A stretch of DNA of 64,000 nucleotides from Streptomyces sp. A012304 (GTDB lineage: Bacteria > Actinomycetota > Actinomycetes > Streptomycetales > Streptomycetaceae), in the NCBI RefSeq assembly GCF_026008495.1, contig NZ_BQUN01000103.1, positions 181,585 through 245,584 on the forward strand, in the 5' to 3' direction. A program made the translations under genes and the position numbers. The notes beneath the pieces were generated by a model, which had not been told where the DNA came from, ran no database searches, and saw only the letters and a list, made by a program, of their open reading frames with translations. Position 1 is the first letter of the stretch; each line of letters begins with the position of its first letter. Positions 35,594-43,876 of this stretch are shown piece after piece.

Positions 35594-36640
35594 GTGAGTG
35601 AACCGACAGGTGCGATATGCCCGGAATGTGGTGCTCCCAGGGCGGCGGACGGCACTCCGGGCTGCTCCTGTGCCCGCCTCGCGTCCGAGGCCCATCGTGA
35701 CGACCGCGCGGTGCAGGCGGCCGCGGCGGAGGACTTCGATCCGGTGCGTATACGGCCGTTCGTCAAGCTGGGCGACGACGGCGCCGGGGGCGGCGAGGGG
35801 CTCGCAGGGCGGGAGGAGGCCGGGATTCCGGCTGAAGCGCAGGCCGGCGCTCAGGCGCAGGGCGAGGCCCAGGTGCAGGGTGAGGCTCAGGCGCAGGCCG
35901 AGGCCCAGATGCAGGGCGAGGCTCAGATGCAGGGCGAGGCTCAGACGCAGGCCGGGGCTCAGATGCAGGGCGAGGCTCAGGCGCAGGCCGAGTACGCGTC
36001 CCCGGCGGCGCCGCCACCGGGCGCGAGCGCCGTGGATGGGCCGACCGCCCCGCCCGGGCGGCGTCGAGCGGGGTGGGTCGTCGGGCTGGCCGCCGGTGGG
36101 GCCGTCCTGATCGTGGGGGGAATCGTCGGCGGGGTCTTCCTCTACGACAGTCCCTCGCGGGACGACTCCTTACCCGAAGGGGTGCGGGCGGGCGTGCCCG
36201 AGCAGGCCTCTCGCGGCAGCGCCTCGTCGGCCGGCCCGGCCCCGACGAGCCCTTCGCCGGAGCGTTCCCAGGCCCCGGCTTCCTCGCCGGGTGCGAGTCC
36301 GGCCGAGAGCGAGTCGGCCACGGCGTCGGAGTCCCCCGTTCCGACCGGGCCGCCGTCCAGTGCCGGCGCCACCGCCACGGCGACCCCCGCGCCGAGCGGG
36401 CCGCCGGCCGGGCAGGACCCCGTCCTCCGCTTGGGCGACGAGGGGCCGGAGGTCGCCGAACTCCAGCTCCGGCTGGGCCAAGTCGGCTTCTATGCCGCAG
36501 AAGCCGACGGCGAGTACGACCGCGGCGTCGAGTACGCCGTCCGGGCCTATCAGCTCACCCGTGTCGTCCTCCCGGACGAGTCGGGGGTGTACGGCAGGGC
36601 GACCCGGGCGTCCCTCGAGTCCGAGACCTCGGAGCCCTGA
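35594..36640 (+). CDS. Zinc-ribbon membrane protein with peptidoglycan-binding domain
   Basis: A 348-residue protein. The start has a small Cys cluster (CPECGAPRAADGTPGCSC) that looks like a zinc ribbon. Residues about 85-135 are a Gln/Met/Glu/Ala hexapeptide repeat. A membrane helix (GWVVGLAAGGAVLIVGGIVGGV) is near 160-180, then Ser/Pro-rich linker. The C-terminal 70 residues are a PG_binding_1 domain (VLRLGDEGPEVAELQLRLGQ). This puts sensing at the cell wall and the ribbon in the cytoplasm. GTG at 35594 has GGCGGGAGAGG upstream; an ATG at 35543 is in frame but lacks a ribosome site. Confidence 0.82.
   Translation: MSEPTGAICPECGAPRAADGTPGCSCARLASEAHRDDRAVQAAAAEDFDPVRIRPFVKLGDDGAGGGEGLAGREEAGIPAEAQAGAQAQGEAQVQGEAQAQAEAQMQGEAQMQGEAQTQAGAQMQGEAQAQAEYASPAAPPPGASAVDGPTAPPGRRRAGWVVGLAAGGAVLIVGGIVGGVFLYDSPSRDDSLPEGVRAGVPEQASRGSASSAGPAPTSPSPERSQAPASSPGASPAESESATASESPVPTGPPSSAGATATATPAPSGPPAGQDPVLRLGDEGPEVAELQLRLGQVGFYAAEADGEYDRGVEYAVRAYQLTRVVLPDESGVYGRATRASLESETSEP
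35851..35992 (+). repeat. 18-base coding repeat (hexapeptide QMQGEA)
   Basis: About eight imperfect tandem copies of an 18-base unit such as GGCGAGGCTCAGATGCAG encode GEAQMQ variants. Third-base and second-position changes separate the copies. Confidence 0.85.
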
Positions 36641-36708
36641 TCCCGGATCCCGGAGCCGTGGCCCGGATTTTGAGCCCTGATCCCGGATCTCGGAGCCCTG
36701 ATCCCGGA
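36632..36708. repeat. Three copies of a 16-base repeat before the toxin remnant
   Basis: GAGCCCTGATCCCGGA occurs at 36632, 36672 and 36693 (copies spaced 40 and 21 bases), with partial copies between. The first copy overlaps the stop region of the peptidoglycan-binding gene. Confidence 0.75.
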
Positions 36709-37036
36709 CTTCAGCGATCCCTTCTCCGGCAACCAGTACGCCTGCGTCGGAGGCAACCCGATCAGCAACGTGGCACCGACCACATGTACAGCTACGAGGC
36801 GCAGGTCGGGGCCGCCGTCCTGACGGGCCGCAGGTCGAGTACGCCGTGACGCCGCGTTACGTCGGCGACCGCACGGTTCCGTTCGGCTTCCAGGTGACGC
36901 CTATGGAACCAACCCGGATGGAACACCCTGAATCCAGATCAATCAGCACATTCCGAATACGCTCAAGGGGCAGAACCTCGGACTGTTCGTCGATCCCGGC
37001 AGCGGCGCCGCCGCTCCCATCGGAGCCACGCCGTGA
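36683..37036 (+). pseudogene. Decayed C-terminal end of a polymorphic toxin (NS_2 endonuclease-like)
   Basis: Translated pieces in three successive frames line up as one protein. Frame with 36707: DPFSGNQYACVGGNPISNV, resembling the Rhs-type boundary. Frame with 36787: YSYEAQVGAAVLTGR. Frame with 36831: QVEYAVTPRYVGDRTVPFGF. Frame with 36965: KGQNLGLFVDPGSGAAAPIG. The third piece matches the strand after the active site in DNA/RNA non-specific endonucleases (V-E-V-x-P-x-Y-x-G-D pattern). The catalytic DGGH region is absent, and a TGA interrupts it near 36926. It lies directly before an intact immunity gene. Family assignment is by eye. Confidence 0.7.
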
Positions 37037-37057
37037 CGGGATCTCACGGAGGAAGAA

Positions 37058-37660
37058 GTGACCGCGATGAATGAACTGGCGACGCTGCGGCGGCTCATGC
37101 CCCCCACGGCCGAGAGCGACACGGTGGTCGACTGGGAGCGCATGACCGCGTCCTGGGGGAGGCCCTTCCCGTCGGACTACCGGCGGTTCCTCGACGAGTA
37201 CGGAGAGGGGGCGGCCGCGAACTACCTGAGCATCGTGAAGCCCGAGCCGCGCGAGGGGCAGCCCGAACCGGACGGCATGCGCGTCGAGTCGCTGAACGCC
37301 GAGGACGCCTGGGCCGTGGGGCGCAAGTCGCCCGAGCTGGAGGGCACGTCCCCGCGCCTGCTCGCGTGGGCCGTGGACGCCGACGCGGACATCCTCTGCT
37401 GGGACACCTCGGGCGACGACCCCGACGCCTGGCCCGTCCTGCTGTTCAACCGGGACGACAGGCTGTGGACCCGGCACGACTGCGGGGCCGTCGCGTTCCT
37501 GGTGCGCGTCCTGCGGGCGGACTACCCCGAATGCCCCCTGGGCGGCCTGGCGTTGTGGGGGAAGGACCACGTGCGGTACCTCAACGACAGCGAGTACCGG
37601 CGCCTTCGGGGGACGGGCGTCGACCCGTGGACGGGCGAGCGGATGGCGTCCATGGGGTGA
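37058..37660 (+). CDS. SMI1/KNR4 (SUKH) family immunity protein
   Basis: A 200-residue protein with the SUKH pattern: W-E near the start (VDWERMTASWGRPFPSDYRRFLDEYGEG in pieces), IVKPEP, then LLAWAVDADADILCWD and WPVLLFNRDD with an aromatic-rich end. SUKH proteins neutralise secreted nuclease toxins. GTG at 37058 has ACGGAGG at close spacing; ATG at 37067 is the alternative. It appears intact although its upstream toxin is broken, so it may be an orphan immunity gene giving protection against relatives. Confidence 0.82.
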   Translation: MTAMNELATLRRLMPPTAESDTVVDWERMTASWGRPFPSDYRRFLDEYGEGAAANYLSIVKPEPREGQPEPDGMRVESLNAEDAWAVGRKSPELEGTSPRLLAWAVDADADILCWDTSGDDPDAWPVLLFNRDDRLWTRHDCGAVAFLVRVLRADYPECPLGGLALWGKDHVRYLNDSEYRRLRGTGVDPWTGERMASMG

Positions 37661-37729
37661 GGCCGGTGGTGGCCGCGCGGTGAACCCGGTGATGTCCGTT
37701 GGTTGAGGTCTCACCTACCTGGCTGTGGG

Positions 37730-37748
37730 TTGGGTAAGGCTTGCCTTA
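37730..37748. promoter_or_regulatory. Iron box (DmdR/IdeR-type operator)
   Basis: TTGGGTAAGGCTTGCCTTA agrees at 14 of 19 positions with the actinobacterial iron-box consensus TTAGGTTAGGCTAACCTAA, including the palindromic AGGCT/CCT core. It lies about 75 bases upstream of the lipoprotein start. It predicts iron-dependent repression of the following transporter genes. Confidence 0.75.
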
Positions 37749-37821
37749 TATGCTGGCGCGGCCCTGGCCCTCGCCCCCGTGCTCCCGGGGCAAGCCCGTC
37801 CCCCCGCACGACAGGACCACC

Positions 37822-39345
37822 ATGCGTACCACCTCCCGAGGCCTCATAGCGGCGCTTGCCCTCACCCCCCTGCTGGCCGGCTGTTTCGTCTCCGACGAGG
37901 GTGGCGCCGACACCGACGGCGCGGGGGGAGCGGACGGGCGTCTCCGGGTCGCGCTCGCGGTGCCCCCGGTCCAGGCGCTGTCGCCGTACAGCAACGACGC
38001 CACCGTGCTGAGCAAGCTCTCCGTGGCCGAAGGACTCACCGCCCTGAACAAGGACGGCGCCGCCGCGCCCGCGCTGGCCGAGTCCTGGACCCGGAAGAAC
38101 GCCACGACCTGGACCTTCGAACTGCGCAAGGCCACCTTCCAGGACGGCACCCCGGTCACCGCCGAGTCGGTCGTCAACGCTCTCGACCACGCGGGCGCCG
38201 CGAAGACCAAGCCCCGCGTCCTCAGTGACGTCACCCTGACCGCCAAGGCCGACGACGCCGACACCGTCACCATCACCACCCAGAACTCCGACCCGGTCCT
38301 CCCGCTGCGCCTGGCCAGCCCCGCCCTCGGCGTCCTCGCCCCCAAGGCGTACGCGAAGGACGGCACCGTCAGCCCCATCGGCACCGGCACCGGCCCCTTC
38401 GAGATCACCAAGCTCACCGGCAAGACCAAGGCCACCCTCGAACGCTTCGACGATCACTGGGGCGGCAAGGCCAAGGCCTCCGGCATCGACGTCAGCTGGA
38501 TCGCCGACGGCACCGCCCGCGCCAACGCCCTGCGCAGCGGCGACGTCGACATCGCCGAGTGGATCCCCACCGCCCAGGCCGCTCTGCTCGACGCCGGCAC
38601 CCGTCACGAGGTGCCGTCCGTGCGCACCGACAGCCTGATCCTCAACACCCGCGCCGGCCTGTTCACCGACCCCGCCCTGCGCGCCGCCGCCCGCGCGGCC
38701 GTCGACGGATCCGCCCTCGTCGGCTCGGTCTTCGGCGGTTACGCCGACCCCGCGCAGGGCCTGTTCGGGCCCGCCGTCCCCTGGGCGGCCGGCAAGCGCG
38801 TCGCGGTCACCGGCCGCGCCCAGGCCGCCACCACCGCGCAGGTCCGAGCCAAGACCAAGGACAAGACCCTGCGCCTGGCCACCTACACCAACCGCGCCGA
38901 ACTCCCTGAGGCCGCGACCGTCCTCCAGCAGCAGCTGGAGAAGGCCGGGTTCACGGTGAAGCAGGACGTGCGCGAGTACACGCAGATGGAGGCCGACCTC
39001 CTCGCGGGCAAGTACGACGCGCTCGTCTTCTCCCGGGTGACGCTCCTCGACACCGGTGACGCCGTCGCCTACCTCGCCAGCGACTACACCAGCAAGGGCG
39101 TCTACAACATCGCGGGACTGAAGGACGCCAAGGTCGACCAGGCCATCAAGTCCGCCGCCGAGGAAGGCGACATGGCCGCGCGGCAGCGGAAGATCATGGC
39201 GGCCGAGGCGGAGATCCTGCGCACCGACGCCGTCGTGCCGCTGGTCCACGAGAAGGTCGTGCAGGGCATCGCCCCCGAGGTCGAGGGCGTCCTCCTCGAC
39301 CCCCGCGAGCGCTCCCTCGTCGACGTCGACACACACCTGAAGTAG
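37822..39345 (+). CDS. ABC transporter substrate-binding lipoprotein (peptide/nickel family)
   Basis: A 507-residue SBP of family 5. The signal ends in the lipobox LLAGC with lipidated Cys21. Family features include LSVAEGLTALNKDG, the WTFELRKATFQDGTPVTAESV block and the IGTGPF-like GTGTGPFEITKL. The ATG at 37822 gives a proper signal peptide; the frame is open further up without a signal. The next gene starts within 6 bases of its stop. The iron box suggests a metal chelate or siderophore-like ligand rather than peptide; inference. Confidence 0.9.
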   Translation: MRTTSRGLIAALALTPLLAGCFVSDEGGADTDGAGGADGRLRVALAVPPVQALSPYSNDATVLSKLSVAEGLTALNKDGAAAPALAESWTRKNATTWTFELRKATFQDGTPVTAESVVNALDHAGAAKTKPRVLSDVTLTAKADDADTVTITTQNSDPVLPLRLASPALGVLAPKAYAKDGTVSPIGTGTGPFEITKLTGKTKATLERFDDHWGGKAKASGIDVSWIADGTARANALRSGDVDIAEWIPTAQAALLDAGTRHEVPSVRTDSLILNTRAGLFTDPALRAAARAAVDGSALVGSVFGGYADPAQGLFGPAVPWAAGKRVAVTGRAQAATTAQVRAKTKDKTLRLATYTNRAELPEAATVLQQQLEKAGFTVKQDVREYTQMEADLLAGKYDALVFSRVTLLDTGDAVAYLASDYTSKGVYNIAGLKDAKVDQAIKSAAEEGDMAARQRKIMAAEAEILRTDAVVPLVHEKVVQGIAPEVEGVLLDPRERSLVDVDTHLK

Positions 39346-39351
39346 CCGCCG

Positions 39352-41124
39352 ATGAGCGCCACGTCGCTCGGTGCCGGGCCCCACCCGCCCCGGTGGGGGG
39401 CCGGCGCCGGCCGCATCGTCGCCGGGGCCGCCCTGCTCACGGCCGTGGCCCTGCTGCCCTGGCTGTCGCGGACCGACCCCGCGCTGACGGTCCTGCGGGC
39501 CCGCTCCGCCGACCAGGACCCCACCCCCGCCCAGCTCGCCGCCGTGCGCGAGCAACTCGGGCTGGACGACGGGCCCCTCGCGCACCTCGCGCGGTGGCTG
39601 GGCGGTCTGCTGCGCGGGGACGCGGGCACCTCCTGGGTGTCGGGCGAACCCGTCCTGCCGCAGGTGACGTCCGCGTTCGCCGTCTCGCTCACCATGATGC
39701 TCGGCGCCCTGGCCGTCACGGTCGTGGTCGCCGCGCTGGTCTGCGCCCGCACCCTCCACCTCGGATCCCGGCGCCGGCTGCGGCGGGCCCGGGCGGGCAC
39801 CGCCGCCGCCGTCCTCGCCGCACTGCCCAAGTTCCTGCTCGCCTCACTGCTCGCCACAGTGTGCGGGGTGTGGCTGGGCTGGTTGCCGTCCCAAGGCTGG
39901 GAAGGACCGTCGTCGATGGTGCTGCCCGCGCTCGCCCTCGGCTTGCCCTCGGGGGCGATGATCGGCGGCCTCCTCGACCAGTCGCTGCCCGGCGCCTTCC
40001 AGGAACCCTGGGCACGCACCTGGCACGCGTTCGGGTTCTCCCCCGGCCGCATCGCCCGCACCGCGCTGCGCCGCACCCTGCCCGCGGTGCTCCCCCAGCT
40101 GCTGCCGACCGTCGTGGCCCTGGTCGGCGGTGCCGTCGCCGTGGAGAAGATCTTCAACATCCCAGGCCTCGGACGGCTCGCCCTGGACGCCGCCATGGCG
40201 CAGGACCTGCCGCCGCTCCAGACGGTGACGCTCGTCCTCGTCCTGCTCGGCGTCACCGCCGGGCTCCTCCTCCAGGCCCTGGGCCGCGCCCTCCTCGGCC
40301 CCGCCCTGCGCGACGGCGCCCTCACCGCCCCGCCCCCGTCCACCCTCCCCCGGCGGCGCTCCCTGCGCTGGATCGCCTCCTGCTGCGCCGCCGTCCTGCT
40401 CACGGCCGTCGTGGCGGGACTGCTGCGCGATCCGCTCCAGGTCGACACCGCCGCCCGGCTGCTGCCCCCGTCGGTCGCGCACCCGCTGGGCACCGACGCG
40501 CTGGGCCGCGATCTGCTGGCCCGGCTCGGCCACGGCGCCCTGCGCACCGCCGGTGTCGCCCTCCTGGTGACGGCGGTCAGCGCCGCCGCCGGACTGCTGC
40601 TGGGCATGGCCGGGCGGGTGAGCGCCGGTCTCACCGAAGTCGGGTCCACGCTCCCGGCCGTCCTCGCGGGGCTCCTCACCACCGCGGTCACCGGACCGTC
40701 CGTCTGGGGCGCCGCCTGTGCGGTGTGCCTCGTCGGCTGGACCCCCTACGCCGCCCAGACGGCAGCCCTGCTCGCCCAGGAACGGGCCAGCGGGCACATG
40801 CTCGCCTCGGTCTCCTTCGGCGCCGGCCCGTCCTACCTCCTGCGCCACCATCTGCTGCCCGCGGTCCTGCCCTCCCTGGTGCGCAACGCCCTGCTGCGGC
40901 TGCCCACCACCGTCCTGGTCCTGGCCTCCCTCGGCTTCCTCGGCCTCGGCGAGCAGCCACCCACCCCCGAGTGGGGCCGCCTGCTCTCGGAGAACCAGCC
41001 CTACGTCGAACTCGCCCCCTGGACCGTCCTCGGCCCCGCGTGCGCGCTCGTCCTGCTCTCCGTCCTCGCGGTGGTCGGCACCGCGACGGGACGCGGCGGC
41101 GGGGTCCCGCGCCGTAGACGATGA
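39352..41124 (+). CDS. Fused two-domain ABC permease (DppB-DppC type)
   Basis: A 590-residue protein combining two permeases usually encoded separately. The first half ends with the inner-membrane EAA-like loop and VEKIFNIPGLGRLALDA (DppB signature). The second begins near residue 330 with the DppC features HPLGTDALGRDLLARLGHGA and LGFLGLGEQPPTPEWGRLL. About 12 hydrophobic segments are visible. Normally fused or separate ATPases follow, but here only a short ATG frame (41121-41156) overlaps the stop and ends at once, and the next gene is opposite. The ATPase must come from elsewhere or has been lost. Confidence 0.9.
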   Translation: MSATSLGAGPHPPRWGAGAGRIVAGAALLTAVALLPWLSRTDPALTVLRARSADQDPTPAQLAAVREQLGLDDGPLAHLARWLGGLLRGDAGTSWVSGEPVLPQVTSAFAVSLTMMLGALAVTVVVAALVCARTLHLGSRRRLRRARAGTAAAVLAALPKFLLASLLATVCGVWLGWLPSQGWEGPSSMVLPALALGLPSGAMIGGLLDQSLPGAFQEPWARTWHAFGFSPGRIARTALRRTLPAVLPQLLPTVVALVGGAVAVEKIFNIPGLGRLALDAAMAQDLPPLQTVTLVLVLLGVTAGLLLQALGRALLGPALRDGALTAPPPSTLPRRRSLRWIASCCAAVLLTAVVAGLLRDPLQVDTAARLLPPSVAHPLGTDALGRDLLARLGHGALRTAGVALLVTAVSAAAGLLLGMAGRVSAGLTEVGSTLPAVLAGLLTTAVTGPSVWGAACAVCLVGWTPYAAQTAALLAQERASGHMLASVSFGAGPSYLLRHHLLPAVLPSLVRNALLRLPTTVLVLASLGFLGLGEQPPTPEWGRLLSENQPYVELAPWTVLGPACALVLLSVLAVVGTATGRGGGVPRRRR

Positions 41125-41278
41125 GGCGGCACAGCGCTCCACCACAGGTGACCTGACCGCACGGGACCCCACCGCCCCTGACCGCACGTGGCCCCACCCG
41201 ACGTCGCTCCAGACGGCAGCGAAACGTCCCCCGCGGTCTCGCCGGCATCCGCCGAAGCCGGACGAGACAGCAGGGGAC

Positions 41279-41292
41279 GTTTCACGTGAAAC
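41279..41292. promoter_or_regulatory. parS site downstream of the ABC permease
   Basis: Perfect GTTTCACGTGAAAC between the permease and the convergent DUF5324 gene, about 26 kb from oriC. Confidence 0.95.
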
Positions 41293-41307
41293 AGAGCCCG
41301 GTGGGAC

Positions 41308-42003
41308 TCAGCTGCGGTCCTCCTTGTTGGCCGCTTCCTCGTCGGCCTCCTTGGCCTCCGGGTCCAGGACCGCCGGGCCGGTGCCGTCGACCGAGGTCAG
41401 CCCGCCACCGGCGGGAACCTCCGTCGCGGCGGGCGGCTCGACCAGCCAGTCCGGGTTGGCCTGCTTGTCCCACCACTTCCAGGCCGCGTAGGCGCCCGCG
41501 CCGACGGCGCTCAGCATGGCCATGGACTTGGCGAGCTTGCCCGCCTTCGCCCGCCGCCGGTGCTTGCGCGTCAGCTTCTTGATCTCCTTGGCGGTCACCT
41601 GGCCGCGCAGCGCGGCGATCGCGGCTGCGCCCCGGGCGGCGGCCTGGTCCCTCACGGGTAGCGCCGCGGCCATGGCGTGTTCGATCCTGGGCCGGGAGTA
41701 GTCGGCTGCCTGCCGGGCGGCCAGGCGCGTACGGACGGCCGCCTCATGTGCGGCCAGGTCGACCTTGGGCGGGACGTGTGCCCGGGCCTGCTCCAGTCGA
41801 GGAGCGACATGGGCGCCGTACTGGACGCGGGCCTGTCCGGCGGCCTGGGACACCTTGGGCGCGAGCCGTACGCGGGCCTCGTGCGCATAGAGCGCGGCCT
41901 TCTCCTTGGCCGTGTCGGCGTAGGGCGCCACCACTTCCGCGGCGTGCAGCACGCTGTCCTTCGCCGAACCGGTCGCGGCGCGCACGCTGTCGATGCGGGT
42001 CAC
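41308..42003 (-). CDS. DUF5324 family protein
   Basis: A 231-residue protein found across Streptomyces. The first 150 residues are a string of amphipathic, Ala/Arg-rich helices (APYADTAKEKAALYAHEARV, VSQAAGQARVQYGAHVAPRL) resembling apolipoprotein or LEA-like repeats. A short hydrophobic stretch (MAMLSAVGAGAYAAWKWW) follows, then an acidic tail. It could bind the inner membrane face. ATG at 42003 has GAGGAGGAA upstream. Function unknown. Confidence 0.83.
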   Translation of the reverse strand: MTRIDSVRAATGSAKDSVLHAAEVVAPYADTAKEKAALYAHEARVRLAPKVSQAAGQARVQYGAHVAPRLEQARAHVPPKVDLAAHEAAVRTRLAARQAADYSRPRIEHAMAAALPVRDQAAARGAAAIAALRGQVTAKEIKKLTRKHRRRAKAGKLAKSMAMLSAVGAGAYAAWKWWDKQANPDWLVEPPAATEVPAGGGLTSVDGTGPAVLDPEAKEADEEAANKEDRS

Positions 42004-42320
42004 GGGTTCCTCCTCCTCGGTGGCGTACGGTATTTCGACTTTCCACCCTTTTACGGATCATGCCTGCCGACGGCTGCCGGGGCATGCGCGGACGGGCATA
42101 CGGGTGCCGAACGTCCCGAGTTGTCTTGATGGGATACAAGAGCGGATGAATACGGGGCAACGGGAGCTTGCCGTCGACAATGCCACGGATCGGCCCGGCC
42201 CGCTCCCGCCGGAGGACGACACGGGTGTATTTCTGTGGCATCCGAGGTGGCCGCCGGGCGACGTACGGCGCGGGTCGTGCGAGGATCAGGGGGTCACGGA
42301 AAGACAACGGAAGGCAGATC
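42004..42320. other. Gap of 317 bases upstream of the cyclophilin gene
   Basis: It should contain divergent promoters for DUF5324 and the cyclophilin. An AT-richer patch lies near 42040-42060. The in-frame upstream extension of the cyclophilin gene is Arg-rich and not protein-like. Confidence 0.5.
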
Positions 42321-42848
42321 GTGGCCGAGCAGCTGTACGCCACCCTGAAGACCAACCACGGCGACATCGAGGTCCGGCTCTTCCCGGACCACGCCCCCAA
42401 GACGGTCAAGAACTTCGTCGACCTCGCCACCGGCGGGCGCGAGTGGGTCAACCCGGAGACGGGCGAGAAGACCACGGCGAAGCTCTACGACGGCACGGTC
42501 TTCCACCGGGTGATCAGCGGATTCATGATTCAGGGCGGTGACCCGCTGGGCAACGGCACCGGCGGTCCCGGCTACCAGTTCGAGGACGAGTTCCACCCGG
42601 ACCTGCGCTTCGACAAGCCCTACCTGCTGGCCATGGCCAACGCGGGTCCGGGCACCAACGGCTCGCAGTTCTTCATCACGGTCTCCCCGACCGCCTGGCT
42701 GAACCGCAAGCACACCATCTTCGGCGAGGTCGTCGACCAGGCCGGCCAGAAGGTCGTCGACGCCATCGCGGGCACCCAGACCAACCCGCGTACCGACCGC
42801 CCGCTCAAGGACGTCGTCATCGAGTCGGTCGTCGTCGAGAAGCGCTAG
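42321..42848 (+). CDS. ppiA: Cyclophilin-type peptidyl-prolyl isomerase
   Basis: A 175-residue cytoplasmic prolyl isomerase. It has the cyclophilin motifs FHRVISGFMIQGGDPLGNGTG, LAMANAGPGTNGSQFFITV and HTIFGEVV, including the catalytic arginine of FHRVI and the FF of SQFFI. No signal peptide. GTG at 42321 has GGAAGG upstream. A terminator-like hairpin separates it from the rhomboid gene. Confidence 0.95.
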   Translation: MAEQLYATLKTNHGDIEVRLFPDHAPKTVKNFVDLATGGREWVNPETGEKTTAKLYDGTVFHRVISGFMIQGGDPLGNGTGGPGYQFEDEFHPDLRFDKPYLLAMANAGPGTNGSQFFITVSPTAWLNRKHTIFGEVVDQAGQKVVDAIAGTQTNPRTDRPLKDVVIESVVVEKR

Positions 42849-42904
42849 TACCGGCCGCACCGGCGCCGGTCATCCGGGACGCACGGTTCCCCCAGGGGAA
42901 CCAA

Positions 42905-42938
42905 TTGCCCCGCTCGTCCGTAAGGATGAGCGGGGCAA
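42905..42938 (+). terminator. Terminator after the cyclophilin gene
   Basis: A perfect 11-base stem, TTGCCCCGCTC at 42905-42915 with its complement at 42928-42938. Confidence 0.85.
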
Positions 42939-42969
42939 AGCCTTGCATACGACGACGTTGGGGGACCCC

Positions 42970-43869
42970 ATGGACCAGGCGCCAGGCAGTCGACAGGACG
43001 ACGCGCACAACGGCCTGCCCGCCTGCTACCGCCACGCCGACCGTGAGACCGGCGTGCGCTGCACCCGCTGCGAGCGCCCCATCTGCCCGGAGTGCATGGT
43101 CAGCGCCTCGGTCGGCTTCCAGTGCCCGGAGTGCGTCCGCAGCGGCTCCGGTACCGGCCACGCCCCGTCGGCGTCCCGGCCCCGCACCCTCGCGGGCGGC
43201 ACGCTCACGGACGACCCCCGGCTGCTCACCAAGATCCTCATCGGCCTCTGTCTGGCGGCGTACCTGGCCCAGATGTCGATGGGCGACAGCTTCACCGACC
43301 GCTTCGACCTGATCGGCCGCGCGATCATGCCGGCGCTGGGCTTCGGTGAGCTCCAGGGCGTGGCCGAGGGTCAGTGGTACCGCATGCTGACCTCGATGTT
43401 CCTGCACGGCAGCGTCATCCACATCCTCTCCAACATGCTCAGCCTCTGGTGGATCGGCGGCCCCCTGGAGGCGGCCCTGGGACGCGTGCGCTTCCTCGCG
43501 CTGTACGTGGCCTCCGGGCTGGCCGGCAGCGCGCTGACGTATCTGATCGCCGAGCCCAACCAGCCCTCGCTCGGCGCCTCGGGCGCCATCTTCGGCCTCT
43601 TCGGTGCGATGGCCGTCCTGGTGCGCCGACAGCGCTACGACATGCGGCCGATCATCGCCCTGCTGGTGATCAACCTGATCATCACCTTCGGCTGGAGCGG
43701 CATCGCCTGGCAGGCCCACGTGGGCGGCCTGGTCGCCGGTGTCCTGATCGGCTACGGCATGGTCCACGCACCCCGCGACCGCCGCTCGCTGGTGCAGTTC
43801 GGCACCTGTGCGCTGGTGCTCGTGGCCGTCGTGGTGACGACCCTCCTGAGGACCGCCCAGCTCACCTGA
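42970..43869 (+). CDS. Rhomboid family intramembrane serine protease
   Basis: A 299-residue membrane protease. A B-box-like zinc motif (CYRHADRETGVRCTRCERP, then CPEC twice) fills the first 70 residues. Six or so helices follow; the catalytic serine is S204 in LGASGAIFG and the histidine H250 in WQAHVGGLVAG. The L1-loop WR-like MLTSMFLHGSVIHILSNM is present. ATG at 42970 follows GGGGGAC; a TTG at 42943 is a possible longer start. Substrates unknown. Confidence 0.94.
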   Translation: MDQAPGSRQDDAHNGLPACYRHADRETGVRCTRCERPICPECMVSASVGFQCPECVRSGSGTGHAPSASRPRTLAGGTLTDDPRLLTKILIGLCLAAYLAQMSMGDSFTDRFDLIGRAIMPALGFGELQGVAEGQWYRMLTSMFLHGSVIHILSNMLSLWWIGGPLEAALGRVRFLALYVASGLAGSALTYLIAEPNQPSLGASGAIFGLFGAMAVLVRRQRYDMRPIIALLVINLIITFGWSGIAWQAHVGGLVAGVLIGYGMVHAPRDRRSLVQFGTCALVLVAVVVTTLLRTAQLT

Positions 43870-43876
43870 GCGCCCG

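Noticed and set aside
37711..39759. A 682-codon frame opposite the SBP gene
   Set aside because: Shadow of the SBP gene, extending into the permease gene; Gly/Val/Arg-rich with no domain.
41121..41156. An 11-codon gene overlapping the permease stop
   Set aside because: Too short and without a recognisable product; noted only as a possible start remnant of a lost ATPase gene.
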